Part shown: positions 44,368 through 53,012 of the stretch, piece by piece
How positions within the stretch are numbered: the stretch's first letter is position 1
Layout of the letters: each line of letters starts with the position of its first letter
Assembly: GCF_001456155.1 (NCBI RefSeq)
Contig: NZ_CP013293.1
Location: 62,001-126,000, forward strand
Reading direction: 5' to 3'
DNA length: 64,000 nt
Origin: Chryseobacterium sp. IHB B 17019
GTDB taxonomy: Bacteria; Bacteroidota; Bacteroidia; Flavobacteriales; Weeksellaceae
Notes under the pieces: model-generated
The model's database searches: none
Seen by the model: the letters and a program-made list of their open reading frames with translations, nothing else
Told to the model about the DNA's origin: nothing
Program-made: the position numbers and the translations under genes

Positions 44368-45591
44368 TTATATTAATTTACTAAAAGCATCATCAATAAT
44401 GCCATCCTCAAAATCTTTCAGGTACGAATTAGTAACGGAAACAGAAGAGTGTCCCATTACTTGACTAATTACATCCGCAGAAACATTATTAAATTTTAAG
44501 TGAGTGGCAAAAGTATGTCTCCCTACATAACTGGTTATATCTTCATCAATTTCCGTTTGTTCTGCTATGAATTTCAAATCAGAGTTAAAGATTTTTAAAC
44601 ACCTTCTATACCTTCCGTACAATTGCTTATCAGAAAGTTTGTTTTTTAAGATAACAGGAAAGATATATTTTACTTCTTCTGGTTTTAAGTAATTTCTGTA
44701 ATATTCCAATATTTCCAATGCTTCTGACCTCAAAGGAACATTGAAATCCCGACCTGTTTTACTTCTGGTATAGTACAGACGGTTACCTTTTATATCATCC
44801 CATTCTAAGAATGCCATGTCTTTAAAATTCATACCGCCAACGTAGTAAGAAAATAAAAACATTTTGTAAGTATTAGTGTATTTGGGAAAACTTCCACAAT
44901 CAAACATTTTTAACATTGAAAACTGTCCTTCGCTCAATGCTATTTTGCGAGACTGCATTTTCAATCTTTTCTGAATACTGTAGCTTCCGAACGGATAATC
45001 TTCTTTTCTTGCATAACCCGACCTTATAGCAAGATTAAATAATGTTCTTAAATCGGTCATTCTGATTCTAATAGTTGTATTGCTACAAGATTTTGCTAAA
45101 AAATTTTCATATTTCACTAAAAATTCAAAATCAATATCCTTAAATCTTAAGTCCATATTTTTTTCAAATTTGAATAACGATTGCATGGATTCTTTAATTG
45201 TTTTGGCATATCCGAATTTACTAAGCTCGTTTAATGCATCAATTCTCTGTTGAAAAAAATCTTTCACAGAAATAGATTTTATTTTGTTGCCTGCGGATTG
45301 CGCTCTAAACTTTGCATCAATGTCGTCTAAATTATAATCAAGCTCTTCGGATTCCAGTTCTACGATAGCTTCATTAAGACGGGTGTCTAGTCTTTTCAAA
45401 GATTCATTAATTTCACGAGCTTTGCCATGATTAGATTTCACTTTCTTGTTTTTGGTATCCCATTGGTTCTCTTGTACAGAAAACGGAGTAGTGATAATTT
45501 TAGATTTGTTGCCTAAGTATACTTTAAAAACAATTGGAAGGCTTCCGTCTGCTTTAGATTTATTTCGGAGCATTAGTTGTGTTGTTGCCAT
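44368..45591 (-). CDS. Tyrosine recombinase (integrase) of the island
   Basis: 407 aa. An N-terminal arm-binding domain (residues 1-100), a SAM-like core-binding domain (about 105-200) and the catalytic domain (about 210-400) are in order. Catalytic residues seen are R358 in VGRHTFATH, H381 in MGHSS, and the nucleophile Y390 in TNSYLKDF. The box I arginine is replaced by Asn255 in GGMNFKDMAFL, as box I is also changed in IntDOT of Bacteroides. It lies 138 bp inside attR. Arm-like repeats sit directly upstream of its start. Confidence 0.94.
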   Translation of the reverse strand: MATTQLMLRNKSKADGSLPIVFKVYLGNKSKIITTPFSVQENQWDTKNKKVKSNHGKAREINESLKRLDTRLNEAIVELESEELDYNLDDIDAKFRAQSAGNKIKSISVKDFFQQRIDALNELSKFGYAKTIKESMQSLFKFEKNMDLRFKDIDFEFLVKYENFLAKSCSNTTIRIRMTDLRTLFNLAIRSGYARKEDYPFGSYSIQKRLKMQSRKIALSEGQFSMLKMFDCGSFPKYTNTYKMFLFSYYVGGMNFKDMAFLEWDDIKGNRLYYTRSKTGRDFNVPLRSEALEILEYYRNYLKPEEVKYIFPVILKNKLSDKQLYGRYRRCLKIFNSDLKFIAEQTEIDEDITSYVGRHTFATHLKFNNVSADVISQVMGHSSVSVTNSYLKDFEDGIIDDAFSKLI

Positions 45592-45623
45592 AGGTCAAGT
45601 TAAAGGTCAAGGTTGAAGGTCAA
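45592..45623 (+). repeat. Right arm-type integrase sites (candidate)
   Basis: Three AGGTCAA heptamers at 45592-45598, 45604-45610 and 45617-45623, spaced 12 and 13 bp, lie immediately upstream of the integrase start. They match the two heptamers at 29844-29862 in the same orientation. Confidence 0.55.
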
Positions 45624-45729
45624 AAATAGTAAAAATAAGTCAAAATTTAAAATGAAATATTATTGTAAATATTTGTAAAACAGTATTATTGTGAATAAAA
45701 GTATACAGAAGTAAATACCCTGACTCCTT

Positions 45730-45773
45730 ACTCATAATCAGGTGGTCCCTGGTTCGAGCCCAGGTGGGACCAC
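45730..45773 (+). repeat. attR: 44-bp direct repeat (tRNA 3' fragment)
   Basis: Exact copy of 29752-29795. It lacks the 5' half of the tRNA, so it cannot make a tRNA. It marks the right end of the island. Confidence 0.95.
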
Positions 45774-45809
45774 AAAAAGACACTCACACAACGTGAGTGT
45801 CTTTTGTTT
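45774..45809 (+). terminator. Ancestral terminator of the tRNA, now beyond attR
   Basis: GACACTCAC (45779-45787) pairs perfectly with GTGAGTGTC (45793-45801), followed by TTTTGTTTT. It starts 5 bp after attR, where the original tRNA 3' flank should be. Confidence 0.8.
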
Positions 45810-45859
45810 TATACCAAAAAAGTTTATTTCCGTAACTTTATGCCTGAAAAACAAATACT

Positions 45860-46624
45860 ATGTCAATAACTAATGAACAAGAATTAATCGGAATGCAGAA
45901 GGTAAGTGAGGCTGTAGCATATACTTTAAAGGAGATGATTAATTATGCTCAACCCGGTATGACCACAAAAGATATTGATGAATTTGGGGCTAAAATACTT
46001 TCTGATTTTGGGGCAAAATCTGCTCCTTACCTCACTTATGGCTTTCCGGGCTGGACGTGCATAAGCGTCGATAATGAATTCTGTCACGGGATACCTACGG
46101 ATAAAAGGGTTTTGAAGGAAGGAGACCTTATTAATATTGACGTTTCTGCTGAGCTCAATGGATATTGGGCGGATAATGGAGGTTCATTTGTTATCGGGGA
46201 AGATATTCATCAGCACAGGAAATTGGTTGAGGCTTCCAAAGATATTTTACAAAAAGCAATCAATAATATAAAAGGAGGCGTAAAAATAGCGGATATAGGA
46301 TTCCTTATGGAAACGGAGGCTAAGAAAAGAGGATTTAAAGTAATTAAAAACCTTGCAGGCCACGGTGTCGGGCGAAGCCTTCATGAACAGCCTGACGAAT
46401 TATTTAATTATAAAAACCGTTATGATTCCAGGCGGTTCAAGAAAAATTCTGTTGTGGCGATTGAAACTTTTATTTCGACGTCTTCAAGTCTTGCGGTTGA
46501 ACTTAATGATGGCTGGACAATGGTTGGAAATAAAGGCGGTTACATGGCTCAACATGAGCATACAATTGTGGTAACTGATGGAAAACCAATTGTTTTAACA
46601 CAAATGAATAACATCTTAAATTAA
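45860..46624 (+). CDS. map: Methionine aminopeptidase, type I
   Basis: 254 aa. Metal-binding residues of the family are visible: GDLINIDVSAELNGYWADNG (two Asp), LAGHGVGRSLHEQP (His), VVAIETFIS (Glu) and AQHEHTIVV (Glu). It removes the initiator methionine from nascent proteins. It is the first gene right of the island and not linked to ribosomal genes here. Confidence 0.93.
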   Translation: MSITNEQELIGMQKVSEAVAYTLKEMINYAQPGMTTKDIDEFGAKILSDFGAKSAPYLTYGFPGWTCISVDNEFCHGIPTDKRVLKEGDLINIDVSAELNGYWADNGGSFVIGEDIHQHRKLVEASKDILQKAINNIKGGVKIADIGFLMETEAKKRGFKVIKNLAGHGVGRSLHEQPDELFNYKNRYDSRRFKKNSVVAIETFISTSSSLAVELNDGWTMVGNKGGYMAQHEHTIVVTDGKPIVLTQMNNILN

Positions 46625-46736
46625 TTTTACTTAGCACAAAAAGTTCCCAGAAATACTTTTTATTGAAAAATTTTAGTAACTTTATAAAATAGAACACAAA
46701 CAACAGTTTGATTGATAATATTTAATTGTTCCCATT

Positions 46737-47037
46737 ATGAAAATATTTGATTATCAAAACAAGAATGGAAAATTAATTTTTATAAGTAAAGATTTTCCCA
46801 GATCTACGGCAGAAAAGCAGGTAAAACTGCCAAAATGTACGGTGATAGGATATGAAAATAAAACATACTCAGGAAGGAAAAGAACTGTTGATAAAAGAAA
46901 GCAGATCAGGGGATATCATGATATGCGATGTCACAGATTTATCCAAAAATGTTTTGCAGGAGCTTGTCGAAGACATTCAGAAGAGTATAAGGATGAACTG
47001 TTTTTACTTACAAAAGCACTTTATACCCGTAAGTTAA
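46737..47037 (+). CDS. Small hypothetical protein, reading frame uncertain (possible frameshift)
   Basis: Two frames give complementary pieces. From the ATG at 46737, MKIFDYQNKNGKLIFISKDF reads well for about 38 residues and then turns unlikely and runs through a terminator. In the +1 frame from the ATG at 46852, IKHTQEGKELLIKESRSGD through VLQELVEDIQKSIRMNCF reads like protein and stops at 47037. A single-base change near 46850-46880 would join them into about 100 residues. It could also be a 61-residue gene alone. The function is unknown. Confidence 0.4.
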
Positions 47038-47071
47038 TTTTTTTTAAACATATTATAATTGATTATTATAG

Positions 47072-47101
47072 ACACTTGCAGAAATGCGGGTGTTTTTTTT
47101 T
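47072..47101 (+). terminator. Rho-independent terminator
   Basis: ACACTTGC (47072-47079) pairs with GCGGGTGT (47086-47093), with two G-U pairs, followed by a long T run. Its core resembles the terminator at 50271. Confidence 0.8.
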
Positions 47102-47224
47102 ATTTTTAATTTAAGTTGCTGATAATTAATTATATATTAAATATTTTCAAAAACTTTCCAACTCGGTTACCGATTCCTGCATCTTTATAAATACAAACAG
47201 CTGCTAAAGCAAAAAAAAGTATTT

Positions 47225-50197
47225 ATGAGAAACTTATATATAAAATTACTGCTATTTTTTCCCGTTTTGTGTCTTGCACAGATTCCGACGATTGAGATTC
47301 CGGACGGAAAGGGAGGATTTAAGAAAAATAATGACGTTGTTCTTCAAAAACTGGCCATCGAAACCAAAATTACAGGCAGGATTTCTACCAATGTTGTAAC
47401 CATGGTTTTTAAAAACAATTCAAACCGGTTGAGGCAGGGAAGGGTCACTTTTCCTCTTCCGGAAGGCGTTAATGCAAGTGGCTATGCTTTGGATATCAAC
47501 GGAAAACTTAGAAATGCTGTTCCCGTGGAAAAAGAAAAGGCCAAAGAAGTTTATGAGACCATAAAAAAACGAAATGTAGATCCCGGAGTTTTAGAAAAAG
47601 TAGAAGGAAACAATTTCCGGACGACGGTTTATCCTATCAATGCCAATGGTGGCGAGAGAACCGTGCAGATTACTTATCATTACGAATTAAAAAAATCAGG
47701 GAATAATTATCAATATTTTTTACCGTTAAATTATTCATCTGAAATTCCGGAATTTACTATAAAAACAATGGTTTTCCAGAATGCAGATTCGCCCCAGCTG
47801 GAAGAAAAGCCGGACGGAAGCTTCGATTTTATAAAAAAAGGAAATATTTGGGTCGCGGAAACGCATAAAACGAAATATAAGCCCGGAAACAATTTAAAAA
47901 TAAATTTCCCTCAAAATAATGAGAGTCAAAATGTTCTCATACAGAAAGCTGCAGGTAACTCATCTTACTTTTTGGCTGGTGTAAATATTAATCCGAATGA
48001 GAGGGCAAAAAAACTTCCGAACAGATTAGCAATTGTCTGGGACAATTCTTTGAGCGGTTCAAAGCGTGATCATATAAAAGAATTGATTTTGCTTGAAGAA
48101 TATTTTAAAACCAATAAAAATCTGACCATCAGAACGTATTTTATCAGCAATACCTTTGATGAAGGAAAAACTTTTAAAATCAATGACGGAAACTGGACTG
48201 AACTAAAAGCCTATTTATTACAGACAACTTACGATGGAGGAACAGATTTCGGGCAACTAAAACGTTTAAAGGAAGATGAAGTTTTATTTTTCACAGACGG
48301 TTTGTCTTCTTTCGGGAACCTGAAATTGGAATGGGATCAGCCGACTTACACGATTTCTTCATCAAATAATGTGAATTTTAACCAGTTAAAATTTATCAGC
48401 AGCAAAACAGGAGGGGAATTTTTAAACTTAAATGAAAATGATCCTAAAAAAGAAGTAAAAAAACTGTTATTCCAGCCTTTAAAATATCTGGGAATTGAAG
48501 GAAATTCTTCACTTTCGGAAGTGTATCCGTCTTTGCCGCAGACAATTTCTCAGGACTTTACTTTAGCAGGGATTTTAGATGGGAATCAAACTCAAATCAA
48601 AGTAAAATTCGGATATGGAAATGAAGTGACGGAAACGAAAACGATTACTTTAAACATTAATGAGCAGGCCGTAAAAGATTGGGAAATATCGCAATTCTGG
48701 GCTCAAAAAAAACTGAACGAGCTGGAAATTTTCGAAAAACAAAATAAGGTTGAAATCAAAAACTTGAGCAGACAGTTTGGCTTAGTGAGCAATAATATGA
48801 GCCTGATGGTATTGGAAAATGTACAGGATTATGTGCGATACGACATTACCCCGCCTGCGGAATTGATGGGACAGTTTAATGAAATTGTTAAAAACAAACA
48901 GGCTCAAAAAGACGAAAGGGTAAAAGATTTAATGGATGATGCCGAAAGAATGACAAAAAACCTTAAAGATTGGTGGAATAAAGATTACGAAAAACAAAAA
49001 AGTTATCCAAAACCAAAAAAAGTGGCCGATTCAGCAGTTGTGCAAAGACTTGAAGAGGTTGTTGTAGTGGGATACGCTTCGCAGGAAAGAAGAAATGTTG
49101 CAGATTCGAGTAGAGAATCTGACATTCAGGAAGTCAGGGTAAGAGGAATAGCGTCAGTGAGTAAAAGATCATCTACATTTGCGGTTCAAGCACTTTCAGG
49201 TCGTGTTGCCGGGGTTGAAATCAAAGGAAGATCTGAGAGTGAAAAAATAGAGGATATTATCAATCCGGGCCGAATCAATATGATCGATATCGCATCCAAA
49301 GCGGAGTATATGAAGTTCTTTAATGAAGCCAAAAACCCGGAAATGATGTATCAGGTTTATCTTAAAACAAGAAAAAACTATGAAAATCTTCCTCAATATT
49401 ATTTTGATGTTTCTCAATTGTTGCTTAAAAATAATGATAAGAAATTAGGATTGAAAGTCTTGAGCTCTATTGCCGACCTTGATATTGAAGATGAAGAATT
49501 GTATAAATTATTAGCCTACAAATTGAAACAGGCTGAGGTGTACGACAAAGAGCTTTTTGCCTCTCAAAAAGTTCTGGAATGGAGACCTTTTGATCCTCAA
49601 AGCTACCGTGATTATGCGCTGGCTCTGGAAGATAATCAGCAGTATCAGGAGGCTTTAGACAATTTATATAAAGTTTTGACACAGTCTTATACTAAAGAAC
49701 TGGCAGATCGTGATAACGGAATTGAAGAAATTATCATCATGGAAATCAATCAGTTGGTGAGCAATTACGGGAACAGGTTAAATTTAAAAAATATCAATCC
49801 GAAAATCATTGCAGACCTTCCGGTGAACATCAGAGTGGTGATCAACTGGAACAAGGATGATACCGATATTGACCTTTGGGTAACGGACCCGAACAAGGAA
49901 CGCTGCATGTATTCTCACAAAGAAACGGAAATTGGAGGCAGGCTCAGTGATGATTTCACAAGAGGTTTTGGCCCGGAACAGTTTCTATTGAAAAAGGCGA
50001 TCAAAGGAAAATATCAGATCCAGACTAATTTCTTTGGGGAAAGACAAGTAGGAATTGCGGGTCCTACAGCAATTATGGCGGAAGTTTATATCAATTATGC
50101 GACAGGCAAACAGGAAAGAAAAACCGTTGTGTTTCAGAATCAGAAAGAAAACGGAGAAAAAAGTGACGGGATTCTGATAGGTGAATTTGAATTTTAA
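47225..50197 (+). CDS. Secreted VIT/vWA/TPR/DUF2135 protein
   Basis: 990 aa. After a signal peptide ending CLAQ (residue 19) comes a VIT domain (about 20-155: FPLPEGVNASGYALDINGKL). A vWA-like domain starts near 262, with DNSLSGS giving a DxSxS MIDAS. A segment at about 605-655 (LEEVVVVGYASQERR ... ALSGRVAGVEIKGR) copies the plug signature of SusC-type receptors. TPR-like helices (about 710-830) and a C-terminal DUF2135 domain (about 868-980: DIDLWVTDPNKERCMYSH) follow. VIT-vWA proteins are surface or periplasmic and often adhesive. The substrate is unknown. Confidence 0.87.
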   Translation: MRNLYIKLLLFFPVLCLAQIPTIEIPDGKGGFKKNNDVVLQKLAIETKITGRISTNVVTMVFKNNSNRLRQGRVTFPLPEGVNASGYALDINGKLRNAVPVEKEKAKEVYETIKKRNVDPGVLEKVEGNNFRTTVYPINANGGERTVQITYHYELKKSGNNYQYFLPLNYSSEIPEFTIKTMVFQNADSPQLEEKPDGSFDFIKKGNIWVAETHKTKYKPGNNLKINFPQNNESQNVLIQKAAGNSSYFLAGVNINPNERAKKLPNRLAIVWDNSLSGSKRDHIKELILLEEYFKTNKNLTIRTYFISNTFDEGKTFKINDGNWTELKAYLLQTTYDGGTDFGQLKRLKEDEVLFFTDGLSSFGNLKLEWDQPTYTISSSNNVNFNQLKFISSKTGGEFLNLNENDPKKEVKKLLFQPLKYLGIEGNSSLSEVYPSLPQTISQDFTLAGILDGNQTQIKVKFGYGNEVTETKTITLNINEQAVKDWEISQFWAQKKLNELEIFEKQNKVEIKNLSRQFGLVSNNMSLMVLENVQDYVRYDITPPAELMGQFNEIVKNKQAQKDERVKDLMDDAERMTKNLKDWWNKDYEKQKSYPKPKKVADSAVVQRLEEVVVVGYASQERRNVADSSRESDIQEVRVRGIASVSKRSSTFAVQALSGRVAGVEIKGRSESEKIEDIINPGRINMIDIASKAEYMKFFNEAKNPEMMYQVYLKTRKNYENLPQYYFDVSQLLLKNNDKKLGLKVLSSIADLDIEDEELYKLLAYKLKQAEVYDKELFASQKVLEWRPFDPQSYRDYALALEDNQQYQEALDNLYKVLTQSYTKELADRDNGIEEIIIMEINQLVSNYGNRLNLKNINPKIIADLPVNIRVVINWNKDDTDIDLWVTDPNKERCMYSHKETEIGGRLSDDFTRGFGPEQFLLKKAIKGKYQIQTNFFGERQVGIAGPTAIMAEVYINYATGKQERKTVVFQNQKENGEKSDGILIGEFEF

Positions 50198-50270
50198 TGA
50201 AGCTTTTCATGTATATAATTTTTGAATGTGAATGTTAATTAAGTGTGGTTTATAATGAAGATTGAGTTTG

Positions 50271-50298
50271 GCGCTTGCAGAAATGTGGGCGCTTTTTA
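50271..50298 (+). terminator. Rho-independent terminator of the VIT gene
   Basis: GCGCTTGC pairs with GTGGGCGC (with G-U pairs) around AGAAAT, then CTTTTTATTT. It lies about 75 bp after the stop. Confidence 0.75.
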
Positions 50299-50351
50299 TT
50301 TATATGTAACCGTGAATTTCGTATCTTTTATTTTAATTAATGTAAAGCACA

Positions 50352-50684
50352 ATGAAACAGCTATTGATTCTTTTCTTAGTATTTTTCGGGGTACAGATGA
50401 ATGCCCAAAAAGTTTTTTCGGTACAATATGCAAGTCAGGCAGATGTAAAAGTTTTTGTAACGCAATATGAAAGCCAGGCAGACCTTAAAGTATATAAAGT
50501 TGAATATGAAAGCCAGTCCGGAGACAACAACGGGAAGTGGTTTTTTACGCAATACGAAAGTCAGGCCAAGAAAAAAATATTCTTTGTAGAGTATGAAAGT
50601 CAGGCAGATCTGAAAATATTTTTCGTGAAGTATGAAAGCCAGGCCGGATGGTCTAAAGATGATAAGAAACAATTGATGTATTAA
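50352..50684 (+). CDS. Secreted YESQ-repeat protein (DUF6150-like)
   Basis: 110 aa. A signal peptide (MKQLLILFLVFFGVQMNAQ) is followed by about seven imperfect repeats of 13-17 residues built on YESQADLKxFxV (YASQADVK, YESQADLK, YESQSG, YESQAKKK, YESQADLK, YESQAGW). Alternating aromatic and charged residues suggest a small exported beta structure. The role is unknown. Confidence 0.8.
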   Translation: MKQLLILFLVFFGVQMNAQKVFSVQYASQADVKVFVTQYESQADLKVYKVEYESQSGDNNGKWFFTQYESQAKKKIFFVEYESQADLKIFFVKYESQAGWSKDDKKQLMY

Positions 50685-50898
50685 TTTTATCTTTTAATTA
50701 ATTATTTGTTAAATATTTTAATTTAAACCCTTATAAAATAGTAAATTTTTAACAAAAATAAGAATTGATATTGTACGCTTTTATTTACAAGAATGTACAA
50801 ATATTATGACAGTTCTGTAGACATAATCGGATGATTAAAGTAATATTTTTACCATGTAAAACATAGTAATTATATCTATTGTTAAATCAATTGATTAT

Positions 50899-51957
50899 AT
50901 GAAAAAAAAAGTTTTGTTTTCGTGCTTACTACTTATAGGCATTAAAACTTTCAGCCAAACGGGGATTAATACTCCCAACCCTCAAGCCGCACTGGATATC
51001 GTATCAGACAAAAGCGGAATTCTCATTCCCAGGATGACAGCCTCGCAAATAGAGCAGATTACTTCTGCAACCGAAGGAGAGCTCGTTTTCAGTACTACCA
51101 ATACGGGAACTACGGTTAATTTGATAGGATTTTGGTTCTATGACGGGACGACATGGAGACCGGTGGTGGCAACCAGCTCTGGCGGAGTCAATATTTATAA
51201 TTCCGATGGTACTCTTGCTGGAAACAGAATTGTAGGCCTTGACAACCACAACCTAAATATAGGTCCGGATAAGGTCTTAATTTCCGGAGATCCGACGGGA
51301 AATATTGGAGTTATGACTTCCACACCTACTCAGAAACTCGATGTAAACGGTGGAATGAGAGTAAGAAGTTTATCACAGGGAAATGTTTTTACAACAACTG
51401 ACGGAACATTAACCACGGACGCTTCCTCAGTGTACCGTTATGGAGATATGCGTTATTCTTCTCTTACAACCGACCATGGCGGATGGTATCTGCTTAACGG
51501 AAGAACATTAACTACTTTACCCGCAAATGTTCAGTCAAGAGCTGCAAGTTTAGGAATTACGGGAACTCTTCCCAATGCTGCTAATAAATACATGAAGCAA
51601 GGTACACCGGGAGCAACAACCGGAGCTGGAAGCGTAGTGCTGACACAAGCAAATATGCCTGCTTTCACTTTATCAGGTAATACATCATCTGTAAACCACA
51701 ACCACGCATTAGTAAGTCCGGGATTTACTGTTTTACGAGCTACCGATATTGTTCAGGATCCGGCAGGAACAGCAAACTCTGATCAGCTAGCGGGTGGAGC
51801 AGCGGTAGGGTCAATATCTGCAAGCCAGACGTATACTTCAAATGCGGATGGGGCTCATGCTCATACGGTTACTATACCTACGGGAGGAACAGCAACAGCT
51901 ATTCCTTTAGCACCGAATTATATACAGGTTAATTATTTTATTTATTTAGGAACTTAA
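50899..51957 (+). CDS. Secreted tail-collar-like protein, copy 1
   Basis: 352 aa with a signal peptide (MKKKVLFSCLLLIGIKTFSQ). The N-terminal domain (NPQAALDIVSDKSGILIPRM ... GFWFYDGTTWRPV) is shared with the next two genes, as are the middle KLDVNGGMRVR and the C-terminal domain starting GDMRYSSLTTDHGGWYLLNGR and ending NYFIYLG, which resembles phage tail-collar/microcystin-dependent proteins. A surface or secreted structural role is likely. It is first of three tandem paralogues, 10 bp before the second. Confidence 0.8.
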   Translation: MKKKVLFSCLLLIGIKTFSQTGINTPNPQAALDIVSDKSGILIPRMTASQIEQITSATEGELVFSTTNTGTTVNLIGFWFYDGTTWRPVVATSSGGVNIYNSDGTLAGNRIVGLDNHNLNIGPDKVLISGDPTGNIGVMTSTPTQKLDVNGGMRVRSLSQGNVFTTTDGTLTTDASSVYRYGDMRYSSLTTDHGGWYLLNGRTLTTLPANVQSRAASLGITGTLPNAANKYMKQGTPGATTGAGSVVLTQANMPAFTLSGNTSSVNHNHALVSPGFTVLRATDIVQDPAGTANSDQLAGGAAVGSISASQTYTSNADGAHAHTVTIPTGGTATAIPLAPNYIQVNYFIYLGT

Positions 51958-51967
51958 TAAAAATCTT

Positions 51968-53002
51968 ATGCAAACCAGAACTACAATAAAAATCACTTTG
52001 CTATTGTGTCTTTTTTCAGTAATGAATCTGAAAGCGCAAATAGGAGTTGGTACATCTGCACCAAAGGCTGCATTAGATATTACTTCAACCACACAGGGGG
52101 TTTTAATCCCGAGATTGGCTGCGCTTCAGGCTGAAGCAATCAGTAATCCGGAATTAGGAGAGCTTATTTACTCCACAACAAATGATGGAGCTACGATCAA
52201 AAGTCAGGGATTTTGGTATTATGACGGAACTACATGGAAACCTTTCGGGGCAACTGTACAACCTAATATTGACCTATATAATGGAAACGGAACACTGACC
52301 TCCAACCGTACCGTAACAATGAGTGGAAATAATCTGTCTTTTGATTCAGATAAATTAACGATACTTTCAACTGCTCAAAGAGTTGGTCTTGGAAACAATA
52401 CACCACAGCACACTTTGGATGTTAACGGAAATACACGTGTCAGAAACTTATCTGCGGGAAATGTAGTTTCTTTAGCAGACGGAACCTTAGCATTAGGTCC
52501 GAAAGTACCTTATGGAACGGTAAAAGAATCTCTGCGTTCTACGGATCATAATGGCTGGTACAAATTGGATGGAAGAGCAGTAAATACATTGTCTGCAACA
52601 GCACAGGCCAGAGCCGCTACATTAGGAATTACCGGAAATCTTATCAATGCCAGTAATCTTCTTATGAGGCAGGGAGCTACTTTAGCTTCGGGAGGTGCTT
52701 CGAATGTTACGCTTATCAGGGCAAACCTTCCGAACTATAATATGACAGGAACTACTTCTACATCAGCAGACCAAACCCATACAATGATAGCCACGGGATT
52801 CAATTTGACTCCTAACGCAGCAGGAAATGCATTTATAGTAAGAGCGGGAAGAGGTACGGCCTCAGCAACAGCAACTATTACAGTGGCTTCTGCGGGAGCT
52901 CATATACATTCAGGAAATATTACTTCAGGAGGAACCGGAACACCATTCAGCATCATTCCGGAAAGCATCACATATACTTACTTTATTTACTTGGGACAAT
53001 AA
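51968..53002 (+). CDS. Secreted tail-collar-like protein, copy 2
   Basis: 344 aa, with a signal peptide ending LKAQ near residue 24. It has the same layout as its neighbours: APKAALDITSTTQGVLIPRL, GFWYYDGTTWKPF, HTLDVNGNTRVR and a collar-like end STDHNGWYKLDGRAVNTL to YFIYLGQ. The collar region carries alternating Gly/Thr/His segments (THTMIATGF, AHIHSG), typical of the family. It is in an operon with copies 1 and 3. Confidence 0.8.
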   Translation: MQTRTTIKITLLLCLFSVMNLKAQIGVGTSAPKAALDITSTTQGVLIPRLAALQAEAISNPELGELIYSTTNDGATIKSQGFWYYDGTTWKPFGATVQPNIDLYNGNGTLTSNRTVTMSGNNLSFDSDKLTILSTAQRVGLGNNTPQHTLDVNGNTRVRNLSAGNVVSLADGTLALGPKVPYGTVKESLRSTDHNGWYKLDGRAVNTLSATAQARAATLGITGNLINASNLLMRQGATLASGGASNVTLIRANLPNYNMTGTTSTSADQTHTMIATGFNLTPNAAGNAFIVRAGRGTASATATITVASAGAHIHSGNITSGGTGTPFSIIPESITYTYFIYLGQ

Positions 53003-53012
53003 ACAGGAAAGC

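Larger units (their letters stand above)
29752..45773. mobile_element. tRNA-integrated defence island, about 16 kb
   Basis: The element is bounded by exact 44-bp repeats. The first copy completes a tRNA, and the second lies beyond a tyrosine recombinase gene. The repeat offset is 15,978 bp. Contents are ArdA antirestriction, an AlbA_2 protein, a PIN-like protein, AbiH plus SIR2, an RloC-like ATPase, small secreted proteins, a polymerase-like protein, an excisionase-like protein, an unknown 385-aa protein and the integrase. The interior looks more A+T-rich than the flanks. No relaxase, type IV secretion, capsid or terminase gene is visible, so it may be mobilised by a helper or be a satellite-like element. 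Confidence 0.92.

Noticed and set aside
45730..45773. A second tRNA gene
   Set aside because: Only the 3' half is present. The sequence before it (ccctgactcctt) does not form an acceptor or D-arm.
50243..50470. A 75-codon frame before the YESQ-repeat gene
   Set aside because: It spans a terminator and overlaps the signal peptide of the real gene in another frame.
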